This document shows positions 48,246-64,000 of a stretch of DNA of 64,000 bases, piece by piece. The stretch covers positions 30,746,077 through 30,810,076 of the forward strand of contig NC_068973.1 of assembly GCF_016808095.1 (NCBI RefSeq), in the 5' to 3' direction. This DNA comes from Vigna angularis (taxonomy: Eukaryota; Streptophyta; Magnoliopsida; Fabales; Fabaceae). The notes beneath the pieces are model-generated. The model searched no databases and was not told the DNA's origin. It saw only the letters and a program-made list of their open reading frames with translations. Position numbers and translations under genes: made by a program. Every line of letters begins with the position of its first letter. The first letter of the stretch is position 1.

Positions 48246-50338
48246 CACGCAACCAGATAACATGTTGAGACTACACCAAATCTTTTTTCTTAAATAGAAA
48301 ACTACTTAGTGAGTGTGTTAATTAAATTCATGAATAGATCTAGCTGAAATAGTTTCACATCTTAATTTGTTAAATTTTACATAATCCTCACTTTGCAATT
48401 AATTTCCTTTTATTAATTGATTAGAATTGTTTATGCATAATGCTATTATTATATTAAGTATATATTAGCGGTTATATATTTAAGTGTCTCGTTGGTTTAG
48501 TAGTTGGTTTATTCTTGGTAAATTTTACATATTTATCATCGGGTTAATGTTACAGAAGTTTTAGGGTTCCGAAGTGCAAATAGACCCCACTTTCTTTCAT
48601 TTATTTTATAAAAAAAGTATAAAGAAGGAGGGAATCTCTCTGTTTTCCTTAATTATTAATATAATGTTGGACTTAATTAATGTTATAAGTTGGGTTCAAA
48701 TAGAATATTCCGCTGTATTAAGAATTTCATATAATATTTAGTTCCAAATCCATTTTCTTCTCATTCTGTTTCTTCTCATCGTGGCCCATGCATATGTAAA
48801 TCAAAAGATGGAAAACCAAAATTTGCTACACTACCCACAGTAATGGGTTCCGCTGCTTAGCCCAATTAACGCTTTCACTAACTTAAATATGATTTAACTC
48901 TATCTTATTCTTATTTAATTCTTTTCGTTCAACCCCAATTAACTTCTGTCTCACAGTGTAAACATTTATTGAACGTCTCCATATATTGAAAAAAAAAATA
49001 GTTATTGCCATTTACACCTATTTAATTAACTAATTTAACCACCATCATTCCTTATTAAAAAACTCACCTGCTCATATAAGTTAAGTTTCAATTAATTATT
49101 TTCACACATACAAAATTACAGCCTTTCAATGTTGTTACTGTAATTATATATTTTTTAATGTATTTTGATCCCAATTATTTATTATTCCTAATCTTGATAT
49201 ATGGGTGTTATGATTTGTTCTCATTTTATATACAGAAGTATATCAAATAGTTTTTATCACGATTAAAAATAAATACAAAATATAGATCATTAATTCATAT
49301 TTTAATGATTAAAATGCAATTTTTTGAGTGGTCATGTGACAATTGGAAGTAATGAACCTGATTGTGACAAATTTAACCAACTCATAATTTAATCATCGCT
49401 ACTTTTTTTAAAAGGAAACAAATTTTAGGTTCTATGTTTGGTAATGAAACAATTGCCTTTCGAAAAGATTGCCAAAATTCATAAATAATTTTCTTACTCT
49501 ATGTATGTTTCCTCTAAATACAATTAGAACTTAAATTTAAATGATCTATGATTATAGCAAAAAGAAGTAATTTTAGTTTTAAACAACCTTCAAAAGGAGC
49601 TCAAAGTTTGTAATTATGTACTTATCTTGTGTCTTAGAGATCTTGTAGTGGGGAGCACAAAAACAACCAAAAGAAAGTAAAGGAAGCATAGAAATCGACT
49701 AACAATATTTATTGCTTTGTTGACGAAAATAGCAAAGGAATTGAAATGGCGGGCCAGAAAGAAAATTGAGGATCAAAGTAAAATTATGAAATCAAAAATC
49801 ACAATCAAGTAAAATCTGTTTGATTAAAACGAAACAATTCCGGTTTATTTAAGTAAATTTTTAGATTCAAAGTGAAATAAAATTTGATTAAAGAAGAGAT
49901 TCATTGATAATGAATTATTTTTTTAAATTTTTTAATCGACAAAGTCAACAAATACTTCATAATAAATATAAAAAAGGAACTAATAGCTCTTTGTAAAGGT
50001 TATATTTAGCTGATTCCCCCTTTGAAATGTATTAACTACTTTGGAGATTTTTTTTCAGGAAATGTATGGCTTTAACCATTTTAAGACTAGACATTACTTT
50101 TAGAAACTATATTAAATAAAACTTTACTAAAAGTCTGAAAAGTAAATACATTTTTTTTCATCAGCAAATAGTAAATACATAACTTATTTATATACATGTA
50201 GTAAATACATAACTTATTATTCATATATATGGATTGGATAACACTCTCAACTATTCTATTTAAATTTATGAATGTAATTCTCTTTTTACTTACTTAGAAG
50301 TTAGTGTCATAATAATGAATTAATTAATTTAGAATGAA

Positions 50339-50341
<3 letters not shown>

Positions 50342-50406
<65 letters not shown>
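50342..50406. repeat. (TA)n microsatellite, about 65 bp
   Basis: An uninterrupted TA run in the intergenic DNA between the tandem transporters. Confidence 0.93.
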
Positions 50407-50409
<3 letters not shown>

Positions 50410-51169
50410 ATGGAGGTGACATTTAATTGCAGTCAAAAGGAAGACACTAGTTAGTTTATGGATCGAATTCGTATGCATTTAATTTTTTACACAAAAGTGA
50501 TAGTTAAATATATGCTTTTATTTCTTCTCGTATTATTTTTTTTGTTCCAATTGCAAAAAAGAGTTTTGGCAGGAAAGGAAATTGTATGGAGTAATTAAGA
50601 GGGGATTTGAAATGAAGATACAGAACAATTTTCACATATAACATGTTAGTATTTTGAAAGGCAAAAAGATATAGTTTATAATTTTATCTATCCTTTAAAA
50701 ACATTATTCTAAAAGACAAAATTAATCTAAAGATGTGCACTTCTTCTGTCACTTACTAACTAACAAAAAAAATCCCACTTTATATGCAAACCTTTGGTGA
50801 AAAGGAAATTCAAAAGCAAAATCATTTAAAATATAAAAAGTGATTTATATGATGAAGTACATGGATTTTTTGCCAGCTACTATTCTTGTTTTGTGTGTGA
50901 ATTATTGCTTTCTTTTTCACATATTAGTAGTCTTTTACCAATTTAATTATGTAGGTGAAAAGGTTTCAGTCCTTCACAGTGAGTACAGCATACGAAAATA
51001 TAAAGTTTTTTTTATTAAGAAGAAAATATAAAATATTTTTCATGTACACAAAGAAGGAATGGCGACGCACTTACATAGATACTCCGAAATTTCTTGAAGT
51101 ATCTCATTTCTTATAATAAAATTTATTTTTTATGAAAAAAAAGGTTATTTGAGACAATGAGAGATAAAT

Positions 51170-51600
51170 TTGTATGATGTCTAAACTATTCGAATGGTAT
51201 AGAAGGTATTCGAATATCAAAGTTAGATTAACACAATGAATGTTATAATTAATGTGTAACCTAATTTCTTATTTCAAACCTTGTATTTATAGATTTTGTG
51301 ATAAAATTTTAATTAAGATTGACCTAATTACGACTCAAACGTGAGTAATCATATTCTAACCTTGAATAAAACAATTTTAGAATTGATATACTTTGTTCTT
51401 GTTCATATTGTTTGGTCTGATGAACTATTGTCAAGTCGATTAGAAAATCGTTTGAGTTTGATGACTTGTCGTCCTACTTAGACAGCTCGATTGTATTAAC
51501 TGTCATCCAATCTAATTGGTTAGATAATTATCTGGACTCAGTGACTTGTTGTTTGGACTGTGATTAATAATGTAGACTCCTAGTTTATTATGAACTTAAT
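51170..51600. mobile_element. Candidate decayed LTR fragment
   Basis: Words such as ccttgtatttatagattttg, attaagattgacctaattac and gactcaaacgtgagtaatc, followed by repeated gacttgt / tcgatt / tgttgtttgga words, resemble a decayed plant LTR. No ends or coding sequence can be defined. Confidence 0.35.
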
Positions 51601-52474
51601 CAACTTAATGATTGAATGTACTAGTTATAATTCACTTATGATCATACAATATGATAATTAAAATAAACTTGTAAAGTGGATATACAATACAATGATTAAA
51701 ATAAACTTGTAAAGAGGATGATATGAGATATTTTGTGTATATTTAATTATATATAAACTAATTTTAATCTATGAAAACACTTTTTGTTTAATGTGTACTT
51801 AATGAAAAAATAAAGGGTAATTGTGATTGGTCCATTCCTACATGTGGTGTGATGGTGGCGTGGCATGACCTCAGAAGTACTTGGGCATCTAGTTTTGTTG
51901 GGAAGAATTTGGTACGTTAATGTGCTTCTCTTAAGACCCCGCCCTTTCATACCCACTTTTTATGCCAAAATAAACAAGTGGGATGAACGTGGATCGATGC
52001 TTAATGTATGAACTCGACATACACGATTAGACTTGTATCAGAATCTCCAACAACTCGAATACATCTTTGTCGATGGAATACTCAAAAGTTCAATACGGAA
52101 CCAATTTAGCCAGAAACTCAGTATATAATATGCGGTGAGTCGCCCAAAACATATCAGATCACTGCAACAATTATACGCCATATATCATAAATTCCACTCC
52201 CATGCCACCTACAATCTTTACATTGCTGTCAATAATTTCTACCCTAGACTTCAATGCTTTCTTTAGTTCTTGTACGTTCAAATATGTTGAGATTTTACTT
52301 TACGTAAATGTAAGTCTTTATATAACAAAGACATGTAAACATAACACATTATTCCAAAATCAGTTTTATTTCTTGTCATCCTCTCTCAAATACACACTAA
52401 GTTCTCATTTCCACATCACTATTTCATCATGGCCATGAACTATAACCAAGCCTTATAATAGATGTGAAGAAAAA

Positions 52475-55268
52475 TTAAGCATTATTATCATTGCTATCAT
52501 TCCTAGGAGCTGTGACAGGTAGCTGACGTTGATCTTCTGGAGGGATATCATTTGCAGGGGATGGTGGCATTATCCTTTGCTGGCATTCTTTAGATTTTCC
52601 CCACACAACAAGATACAGTCCAAGAACCACAACTACTGCTCCAATAATACTGGTGTCGTTCAAATTCAGCACAAAAATAGTAAGGGAGATTACATCAGGT
52701 TAATATAATTTTACAAGATCATAAAAAGTACACGTAAGATGAGAAAGCGTATTGAATTATGCAGTACCTTCCAAGGTAGAGTTTCTCAGAGAGGACGATG
52801 CAGGCCAAGGTGGTAATGATGATCATACGAAGGGGATTAAAAGCAGTCACAATAACTGGGCCCATGGATTTGATCACCACGCCTTGTATGTAATACTGAA
52901 CTCCGGATGAAACTATTCCCTGTAATAGAATTAAGACAAGAGATCAATGAAAAGAAAACTCATAATCTCTACTAAATATTTGTGATAGATAATTGTTATT
53001 AGTTATTACGTACCGCGTAAGCAGGAGCAAAGAATCGTGTATCCCAACCAATGGACCAGGCATGAGAATGGTGGTGTTCTGCGAAGAATGCCACGATAGA
53101 ACTTTGAAGGGCACCGACAAAGCAAACCCAAGTAGCCAGGGACATCTCTGCTGGGTATTTTCTCAATGTTATGACCTACATAAGTATCACCAAATCATGC
53201 ATCATTTAGGAAGTGGAACTATCCATATATATGTGTTCCATTTGGATGTACTGTGTGGTGCATAAACTTACTTGTAATATGTAAAAGGCAGAAAAGCCCG
53301 CACAACCAATAAGGAGGAAAGCTGTCCCTATGATCCAGTGGTTACCAGTGGGGTTGCTGACGTTCTGAGGTTGGGTGGTTGAAGATCCCATAACACTAAG
53401 TGCAGGGCCTTTGTACAGTGCCATTAGCAAAGTGCCACCAAAACTTACTATTGTTCCAATAACTTTCGCTTTACATGTTGCCTCCTTCATCTTCATGTGT
53501 TCCAATCTATTCATTAACAATCACTTAAATGTGAATCATATTCTGTGTTCCTTATTAGGCTCTTAGGAAAGAAAATTGACTGCTTTGTCTTTTTCTTAAC
53601 TATTATAGTTATCTTTGTTTACCTATCTTATCTTATTGGAGTAACGGTATCATAACATACTTTTACATTCGATAGATATCGTTATAAAATTATAAATTTT
53701 TTGTATTTTTTTAAGAAAAAAAAAATATAAAAAAGATAGTCTTAAATAAATGTAAAAAGTTTAAATATATCAAAGAAATCATTACTCGTATATTATTGTT
53801 TACCTATTAAAAAATTACATATAAAATATTATTTCTGACTTTTATAATTATGTAATCTGTTCTATTTGTTTATTGAAGTGGATACAATAAGTTTAAATTT
53901 CAAAATGAACTTGATAAAGTTGATTTAGGACTTTTTTTTTCTCTCTTTTTTTTTAAGTTTTACCCTGTTTTTTTTAATATTCTTTAAAAAGTTATATGCT
54001 TTTCTTATTTTATGTATTAATATTAATATATAAAATATCTATATATCACATAGCATTAAATTTATAATAAACTTTTTAAGTTTAAAATATCTATTATAAA
54101 CTATATCTTAATTGAAGTTTTACGTTTCTAATTTTAATATTTTAATTATAATAATGATAAAATTGTAATAAATTGAAGAATTAGTTTGACCTAGTCCATT
54201 TTATTTTAGTTAGGCGTTGATGACTAAATTCAACCTTAAACTAAATGTCCCGATAAAAATTCCCAACCAGGTCCAACACAGGCATCTGTTCAAGAATAAC
54301 AATGGCAATAGGACACCTACGACAGGCATGGTAAGTAATCTCTCATGGCTTTCTGTTTTCTAAAAATTTATATTAGCATATTAAATTTGCACCTCTACGG
54401 CTTGAACCTTTACACTTCTTGTGTGTCATGAACAAAGAAAAAGAATTAGAAGTGGAATATTTTATTTTTTTTCCGACTGAATGAAAACATGTCATTATCA
54501 ATATCCTTTTCCCACCTGAACATCCATATACGGGTGGACCATTTGTCAGAGCCTTAGTTTTTATATTATATAGTCTTTTAATACTCATTTATGTTTTTAT
54601 CATCATATCTATATTTACATTTTATATTTTGATTTCTCTTTTCCTTTTCGGGAAGCTTTGGTGTTCATCAAACTGTTACCTTATTATATAAGCTTTTGTC
54701 ATCAGATTAACTACTTACTTTAGAATAACAGCCATGACAAAAGTAACAGAGGGTGCGGAGTTCATGACAGCAGATAGGAAAGAAGCTGACGTGAATTTCA
54801 TGCCCAAGAGAGCGAAACACTGATCCAGTATTATCCTGCAAGTAACACCATACAACTGAATATAACAAACTGAAACTTGAATTTCATATATATATTTGTA
54901 AGTGTAAAACAATGGTTACTCGAAGAAAGCCAGTGCCATAATCTCTGAAAATATACCAACGGTCATCTTCGGCCGAACTTTCCTGCATAAACAATGGTGA
55001 TCTGTTTGAGCAGAGCTGAACATTGTTCCTATTAAGTTGATAAATTAAAAGATGCAGAGACATGACAGTTCCTATTAAGATACCTTTCAAGAAAAAATGC
55101 AAAGGGAGAGAGAGTGAGAAAGGCGATGAGATTACGGTAGACGGTGAAGACGTAATGGCTCATGCCCTTTCTCATGGCATCCATGGCGAAAATGAACATG
55201 CCGGCGGAGCCAAATTGAACGGCCAATAACAGCAGATAGGGCTTTGCATTAGTGAACCACGTACGCAT
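52475..55268 (-). CDS. WAT1-related protein (UMAMIT / EamA transporter), tandem copy 2
   Basis: Seven exons in transcript order: 55268-55084, 54982-54920, 54835-54719, 53506-53272, 53175-53014, 52919-52768, 52649-52475; 1089 nt, 362 aa, all GT-AG, no frame break. Exons 1, 2, 3, 5 and 6 equal copy 1 in length; exon 4 is nine nt shorter in the luminal/cytosolic loop after YKGP, and exon 7 three nt longer. Motifs: AKPYLLLLAVQFGSAGMFIF, YRNLIAFLTLSPFAFFLER, KVRPKMTV, YKGP, AFYILQVITLRKYPAEMSL, SIGWDTRFFAPAYAG, GVQYYIQGVVIKSMGPVIV, NPLRMIIITT, VVWGKSKE; the tail ends in APRNDSNDNNA. It is a paralogue of the gene at 42613, head-to-tail with it. The start was placed where copy 1 starts (MRTWFTNAKPYL). 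An in-frame ATG at 55352 would add 28 polar residues (MIVADKEKQ...). Role inferred as for copy 1. Confidence 0.92.
53507..54718 (-). other. Large intron 3 of tandem copy 2
   Basis: A 1.2-kb AT-rich intron. It is flanked by an AAG|A junction that makes the codon Lys, where copy 1 has Arg. Apart from a weak match near 54536-54556 it does not align by eye with intron 3 of copy 1. No inserted gene was recognised. Confidence 0.7.
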
Positions 55269-55380
55269 CTTATTCTCTCTCGATCTTTCTCTCTGAATGA
55301 GAAGTGATGGAAATTCCTTATCTACCTGCTTCTCTTTATCTGCAACAATCATATGCTAAACCAATGCTCTCCGTCTCAAT

Positions 55381-55387
55381 ATTTATA
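55381..55387 (-). promoter_or_regulatory. Putative TATA box of tandem copy 2
   Basis: On the minus strand GTGTATAAATATTGAGACGG places TATAAAT about 115 bp before the chosen ATG and about 30 bp before the alternative upstream ATG at 55352. The short distance to 55352 would leave almost no 5'UTR for the longer form, which favours the downstream start. Confidence 0.65.
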
Positions 55388-59694
<4,307 letters not shown>

Positions 59695-59960
59695 TTAGGA
59701 TACAAACAAAGTCTCATATTGGATAAAATAAGAGATGAACATGAGTTTTTCTACATATAAGATACCTCCATTGATAAGAGACTTTTTGAAATGATGCCAA
59801 AAGTAAATCCGTGAAGGCGTAGTCCAAAGTGGACAATATGTTGATAGACAAATGAAACCACCATACATTCAACATTATTACTACGTAAAGAACACATAGA
59901 GCATACAACAACTTCCAAAGAACCACCTAAAAACACATAGAGCATACAACAACTTCCGGT
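59695..59960 (+). repeat. Decayed dispersed repeat (LTR/TRIM-like) with a 26-bp direct repeat
   Basis: Blocks gtctcatattggataaaata, cctccattgataagagactt, ttgaaatgatgccaaaagta and gtgaaggcgtagtccaaagt, then gtggacaata, match a common eudicot interspersed motif (gtcccacattgg ... ccaaaag...gtgagggcgtaggcccaaagtggacaatat). At the end, a 26-bp phrase beginning aacacatagagcatacaaca occurs at 59891-59916 and 59932-59957. Class uncertain. Confidence 0.55.
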
Positions 59961-60419
59961 ATCATCCAAAATCCAATCAACTACATCACCATTTTCATCA
60001 AACCATTAAGGGAAAAAAATAACATAAACTAGAAACAAAAGAAGAAAATTTTAATGAGTACCTATTCGAATCAGACTAACAATAAAGTATACTTTACCAA
60101 AATAAAGAATTCTAGCCAATTTAGGTATACAAATGTCATAACACTAACAATTATTCCAAAGTTTATCATATATTCAAACGTTATATTTTTATTAATTTTT
60201 TTATATTAAATTTTGTGTTTATTCACTTATTTTACGGTTAATTATAATTTTGTCCTTAATTGACTTCTACTATTTACAATTTAATTGGAATGTTATGATC
60301 GAACCTAACTAGCTTGATTAGACCGGGTTAACCCAACTTAAATTTAGACTAACTTTGGTCACCTTATCTAAATCTAAATCAACGTAGTTTAATCTAAATT
60401 ATATCCAACATCAATGTAA

Positions 60420-60575
60420 CTCAACTTATCTTGATGTGACTTGACTTGATTTAGCTCGATGTGACCCAACTTGACTCAACTCAACGTGAGATCGACTCTA
60501 GTCCCACATGTACTTGACTCGACTTAGTATGATGTGGAGTTCAACTAAGTTGAACAAAAGTGGACTAGACTTGAC
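60420..60575. repeat. Degenerate GACTTGACT-type low-complexity repeat
   Basis: Words cttgatgtgacttgacttga, cgatgtgacccaacttgact, caactcaacgtgag, cttgactcgacttagta and gactagacttgacta follow each other with no strict period. Confidence 0.6.
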
Positions 60576-61734
60576 TATTGATAAAAAAAAATAATCAAAA
60601 ATTGAAATTTATATTACCGTTGGAAAAAAATTTATTGATAATTGAAATATTTATTATTTTTAAATTTATCAATGAATATTGCCATTAAAAATAATTATGT
60701 CGATAAAATTAATTTGTAATTAATATTTTAAATTTTTTTAATAAAATCTACCAATAATTTTAATTTACCGATGTCCAATGTCCAAAATATTTTATAATAT
60801 ACATGTCCAATGTTACTCAACTCGACATAAGCTATTCTAATCTAACTTAATTTATTGAAATTCGACTTGACGGAGTTTAATCATACTGAATTTGGATTTT
60901 GATGAAGGAAATGTTTTTTGTTTTATAAAGATTTTCTAAATGATTTTTTTTTTCATTTTATTTTTAAATAAATTTTTCATAGATTGATCTGGCTCATGTG
61001 ACTTTTATTGACATATTAGTTTTGTGAAATGATTCTTGTTGTGTTGACATTTTTAGAAACCCTGTAAACTGAACAAATTGACAGACCCACTAATTACTTT
61101 GCTTTTTGAAGTTATTAAGTATTATTTTGTCTAACATGTTATACTTTCGTATAAATTTGTAATATAATTTTATTACATATGCTATCAGATAATACTGTCT
61201 CATTACAATTTGCGACACATTGTTATTAATTATTATTTAAATATTGTTATATCAGTACCGGTGGTTTCACAATTCAAAGCATAATTCATAATATTTTCAA
61301 TTTAGTATTATTAGAAATATGACTTTTATTATTCCTACATTATATCTAACCTGAAATAACTGTTGAGAGGAATTATTCTTTTACGGAGAATAATTCCATC
61401 TTGTAAAGGCATCAATTCTTTATTCCTCTAGCAGAGAATAAATTATATATGAAAATCAATACTTAAAAATCGATTTTCATAAACAAATTACGTTATGATA
61501 GAATTGATTCCTAACAATTTTCAGTTTTAGTTACTTTGAATTTAGTTTTTAATAGTATAATTGATTTCAATGTTGGTTTGTGTCAGGAAGAATGACTTCG
61601 CATGCACTCTTACCCATTGGAAAATTAACCTTAATTTAGTAATTTATGCGATTGTAGGAAAAAAAAAAACCCTACTTTTGCAATGATTTATGAACTCATG
61701 AAATGGATTTTTCTGGATTAAGCACTAATTAATC

Positions 61735-61990
61735 GAAGTTTTATTGTGATGGGTCCATTTCTACGGTGCGGCGTGCTTGTGAACATAACTGGCTATGGTT
61801 ATAGGGTTTGTTGTTGTGTAAAAAAATTGGTACTTTTCCAATTAGCTTCGACCGTTCATATCGTATTTATATGCTAAAGCAAATAGTGGGACGATGGAAC
61901 TGAAATATGCGATTAGACTTGTATAAAAAAGCCTTAAAAGGAATACATTTTATAACACTCAAAAGGAATACTTAAAAAGGGTGAATATGA
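61735..61990. repeat. Diverged duplicate of the segment at 51810-52080
   Basis: Ordered matches with the other copy: attgtgat.ggtccatt.ctac, ttggtac, a ttatgc.aaa.aaa.agtggga block, cgattagacttgtat, aatacat.tt and actcaaaagg. Both copies are on the same strand. Confidence 0.65.
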
Positions 61991-62739
61991 AAGTAAATTA
62001 AGTAAGGGTGAGTTAAGAAAATAAACAACTTAGTGACAATTTTTTCATAAGAAGTTTTCGTTATTAAAATATTAAGAAATCATTAAAACAGGGTAACACA
62101 TCTTTAAAAATGATATATATTTTTATCATAAAATCCTTCGGACATAATTATCACTTATTTTTGTCACAAACTCTTACAATTTGTGACATCATTACGAAAT
62201 TACATCATGAACAAGCATTTTTATTAGTCAATGTGACATTTTCCGTTTTTGAAAAAAAAAACTTGTTTTTAGGGTACAAGTAATTCATCAATTTAATACG
62301 TTTAGGTTTTGTAAGTAATCCACAAATCCAGTTTAATCCGATAAATTTTGATTGATTCCTTTTAGCATTTGCGTTGAATCCAATTCAACTTATTCATGTA
62401 CCTGTTGGTTATAAGTTTTCAGTCCATTCCAAGCCTTTGTACACTTTAAAACTTTTTATTAACACTTTTCATGAATTACTGTCTAGTATTCAAGTATTAT
62501 TATTAATAGTATTTCAAATTTCGATCAATTTTTTAACTAGTTGTTTACATGTATTTTTTACTTTATTTTTTGGAATTTCAGGCGGCTTGTGACACGGGAT
62601 TCATCAACTTTAACTTGAAGACTTTTTAGACAAGTGAGCATGTCTCACATATGCTACATATATAAAATCTCAATAGTTTTGTAAAATATAAAAATATTAA
62701 TAAGATATAAAGTTCACTAACCAAATTAACAAGTTCATT

Positions 62740-63110
62740 AATGGAAAAAATAAAATTTATGACGATTAATTATGACAGGTATAATATCTATCATAATAAA
62801 TTGATGGGTGACATTTTCGTAACAAAAGTAACCATTATTATAACTGGTAATGAGAAACTTGTCATAATAAATTGAATGATGACATTTTTGTAATAAAAAT
62901 AAAACTTATTATAACTCGTAAAAGGAGAATTGTAAAAAACTTATTATAATAGGTGTGGTAATCTTGTTATAATAAGTAGAGTACGGTGAAAAACTTGTCA
63001 TAAGATTATTATATTCAAAGTTTATTATGACAGATTTAGAAAGACTTGTCATAAGATTTTACCATGACGGTTAGTTCACCACCTATCATAGTATGTCTGA
63101 ATCCCTAATT
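62740..63110. repeat. Cluster of short inverted CTTGTCATAATAA-type motifs
   Basis: At least eight related words occur in both orientations: cttgtcataataaattga, ctatcataataaattgatg, cttattataataggtg, cttgttataataagtag, acttgtcataagatta, gtttattatgacagattta, acttgtcataagatttt and accatgacggtt. This is the texture of a transposon subterminal region. It lies directly left of the CACTA end at 63201 but has a different motif. Confidence 0.6.
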
Positions 63111-63200
63111 TCTCTTTTGTTATAATATGATTCCACACAATCTTCTTTATTTCTCTTCATGCACAGTCCAACAAGATGTCTCCCCACGTCGTCGAAGCAA

Positions 63201-64000
63201 CACTAGTGCAATTAAGGAAAATGACACCGGTTATTCTCACTTATTAGGCACCGGTTCTGTAACCGAGGCATATACAGGCGAGGTAAAAAGGGATAAGCTT
63301 AATGCCTCAGTTCTGAACCGAGTCAAAAAGGGATCGGTTTTCGCCTCGGTTCCTTCTCTCAGATCGAAATGCCTCGGTTGGGACATTAACTAAGGCAGTA
63401 AAGTACTTTTTATTTTATTTTTTTAACCGATCGGTCTCGCCAGCTTTTCTGCCTCTCGCAAGACCGATCGATTGTGACCTGCATCCTCATTTTCCTCCTC
63501 TCGCGATACCTTTGCCGTGCCACCTTTACCAGACCACCACCCAACAACCGTGCCACCTTTACCGGACCACCACAGGCCACCACCACAGGCCACCACGCGA
63601 GGTCTTCTTCTCCAACTGACGCAACCATCAACAACCCTCACGGACCAAAACAGCTTGAACAGATCCCCAAAAAGAAATTCCCCAAACTCAAAACCCTAGA
63701 GAGCGGCAGTGGTGCACCTGGCAGTGGCGACGGCGGCAGTAGTGCAGCCTAGAGAGCAATGCAGGCAGCCTAAAAAGAAATGGAGGTGGATGCTTCGTTC
63801 ACGAAATGCAAGCAGTGAGATGGAAGCATCGGCGAAGGTAGCAGCGGCGACACCAATGACACGACAACAACGGAGGTGGAAGCAATGAACGCTAGTGGCG
63901 ACGAAGGACGACGAGAACGGAGCCGGCGCGAGGGACGAGCGAAGGAGGCGGTCTGACAGCGGCCACAGAGGCGGTTCGACAGCGGCCACAGAGGCGGGGC
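63201..64000. mobile_element. Second CACTA-like element, left end only (runs off the window)
   Basis: CACTAGTGCAATTAAGGAAA at 63201 is a CACTA-type terminus. It is followed by a subterminal array of gcctcggtt / aaccgaggc words in both orientations (63235-63395), then a GC-rich internal part. The motif differs from the GACGTC array of the 21082 element, so this is another family. The GC-rich part (63420-64000) has repeats (tgccacctttacc.gaccac twice, gacagcggccacagaggcgg twice) and open frames on both strands with no recognised domain. The other end is outside the window. Confidence 0.75.

Larger units (their letters stand above)
59961..62739. other. Intergenic DNA with low-complexity and duplicated stretches
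   Basis: No gene. 60290-60580 has many tgacttgactcgac-type words. 60580-60790 has ttgataaat / accgatg words like those at 26940 and 30180. 61740-61990 is a diverged copy of 51810-52080. The rest is AT-rich. Confidence 0.5.

Noticed and set aside
63410..63989. Several open frames on both strands in the GC-rich end
   Set aside because: High GC content alone keeps frames open. Low-complexity Pro/Thr/His and Ala/Ser translations with no domain.

Overview
The window is nuclear DNA from a flowering plant. Genes are split by GT-AG introns, intergenic DNA is very AT-rich, and there are many (TA)n tracts, DNA transposons and SINE/LTR-like debris. Several dispersed repeats look like families I associate with bean and cowpea relatives, so a legume of the tribe Phaseoleae is my inference; no marker proves it.

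Four protein genes can be assembled exon by exon with an open frame throughout. (1) Plus strand, 1876-7456, nine exons, 493 aa: a HIRIP3-type histone chaperone with two DEK-C-like repeats, the CHZ/HIRIP3 motif and an acidic tail. (2) Minus strand, 16627-19868, seven exons, 390 aa: a WAT1-related (UMAMIT, nodulin MtN21/EamA) membrane transporter. (3) and (4) Minus strand, 42613-46062 (364 aa) and 52475-55268 (362 aa): a tandem pair of a second UMAMIT subtype. They share the seven-exon plan of gene 2, a promoter-proximal block and a probable gene-conversion tract. From memory, Arabidopsis also carries a HIRIP3-like gene next to two UMAMIT genes, so the cluster may be an old conserved neighbourhood.

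Between the genes: 1-1875 is upstream DNA with a tandem duplication. 7457-16626 is AT-rich with a MITE-like inverted repeat, a 21-bp minisatellite and dispersed repeats. 21082-25456 is a nearly full-length but inactivated CACTA (En/Spm-like) transposon with TNP2 and Ulp1-like protease remnants and GACGTC-rich subterminal arrays. 25457-42612 is a gene desert with LTR-like fragments, a polypurine-cored repeat structure and TA tracts. 46063-52474 holds LTR-like remnants and long TA tracts. 55269-63200 contains a 766-bp (GA)n tract, decayed repeats and a cluster of short inverted motifs. From 63201 the end of a second CACTA-like element, of a different subterminal-repeat family, runs off the window.

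The three transporters probably move amino acids or related small solutes across plant membranes, judged from the family only. The HIRIP3-like gene acts in chromatin, and no functional link to the transporters is visible. I found no convincing undescribed biological system. The most informative signals are the conversion tract in the transporter pair, the duplicated DEK-C exon unit, the CACTA element broken by a 23-bp tandem triplication, and the very long GA tract.
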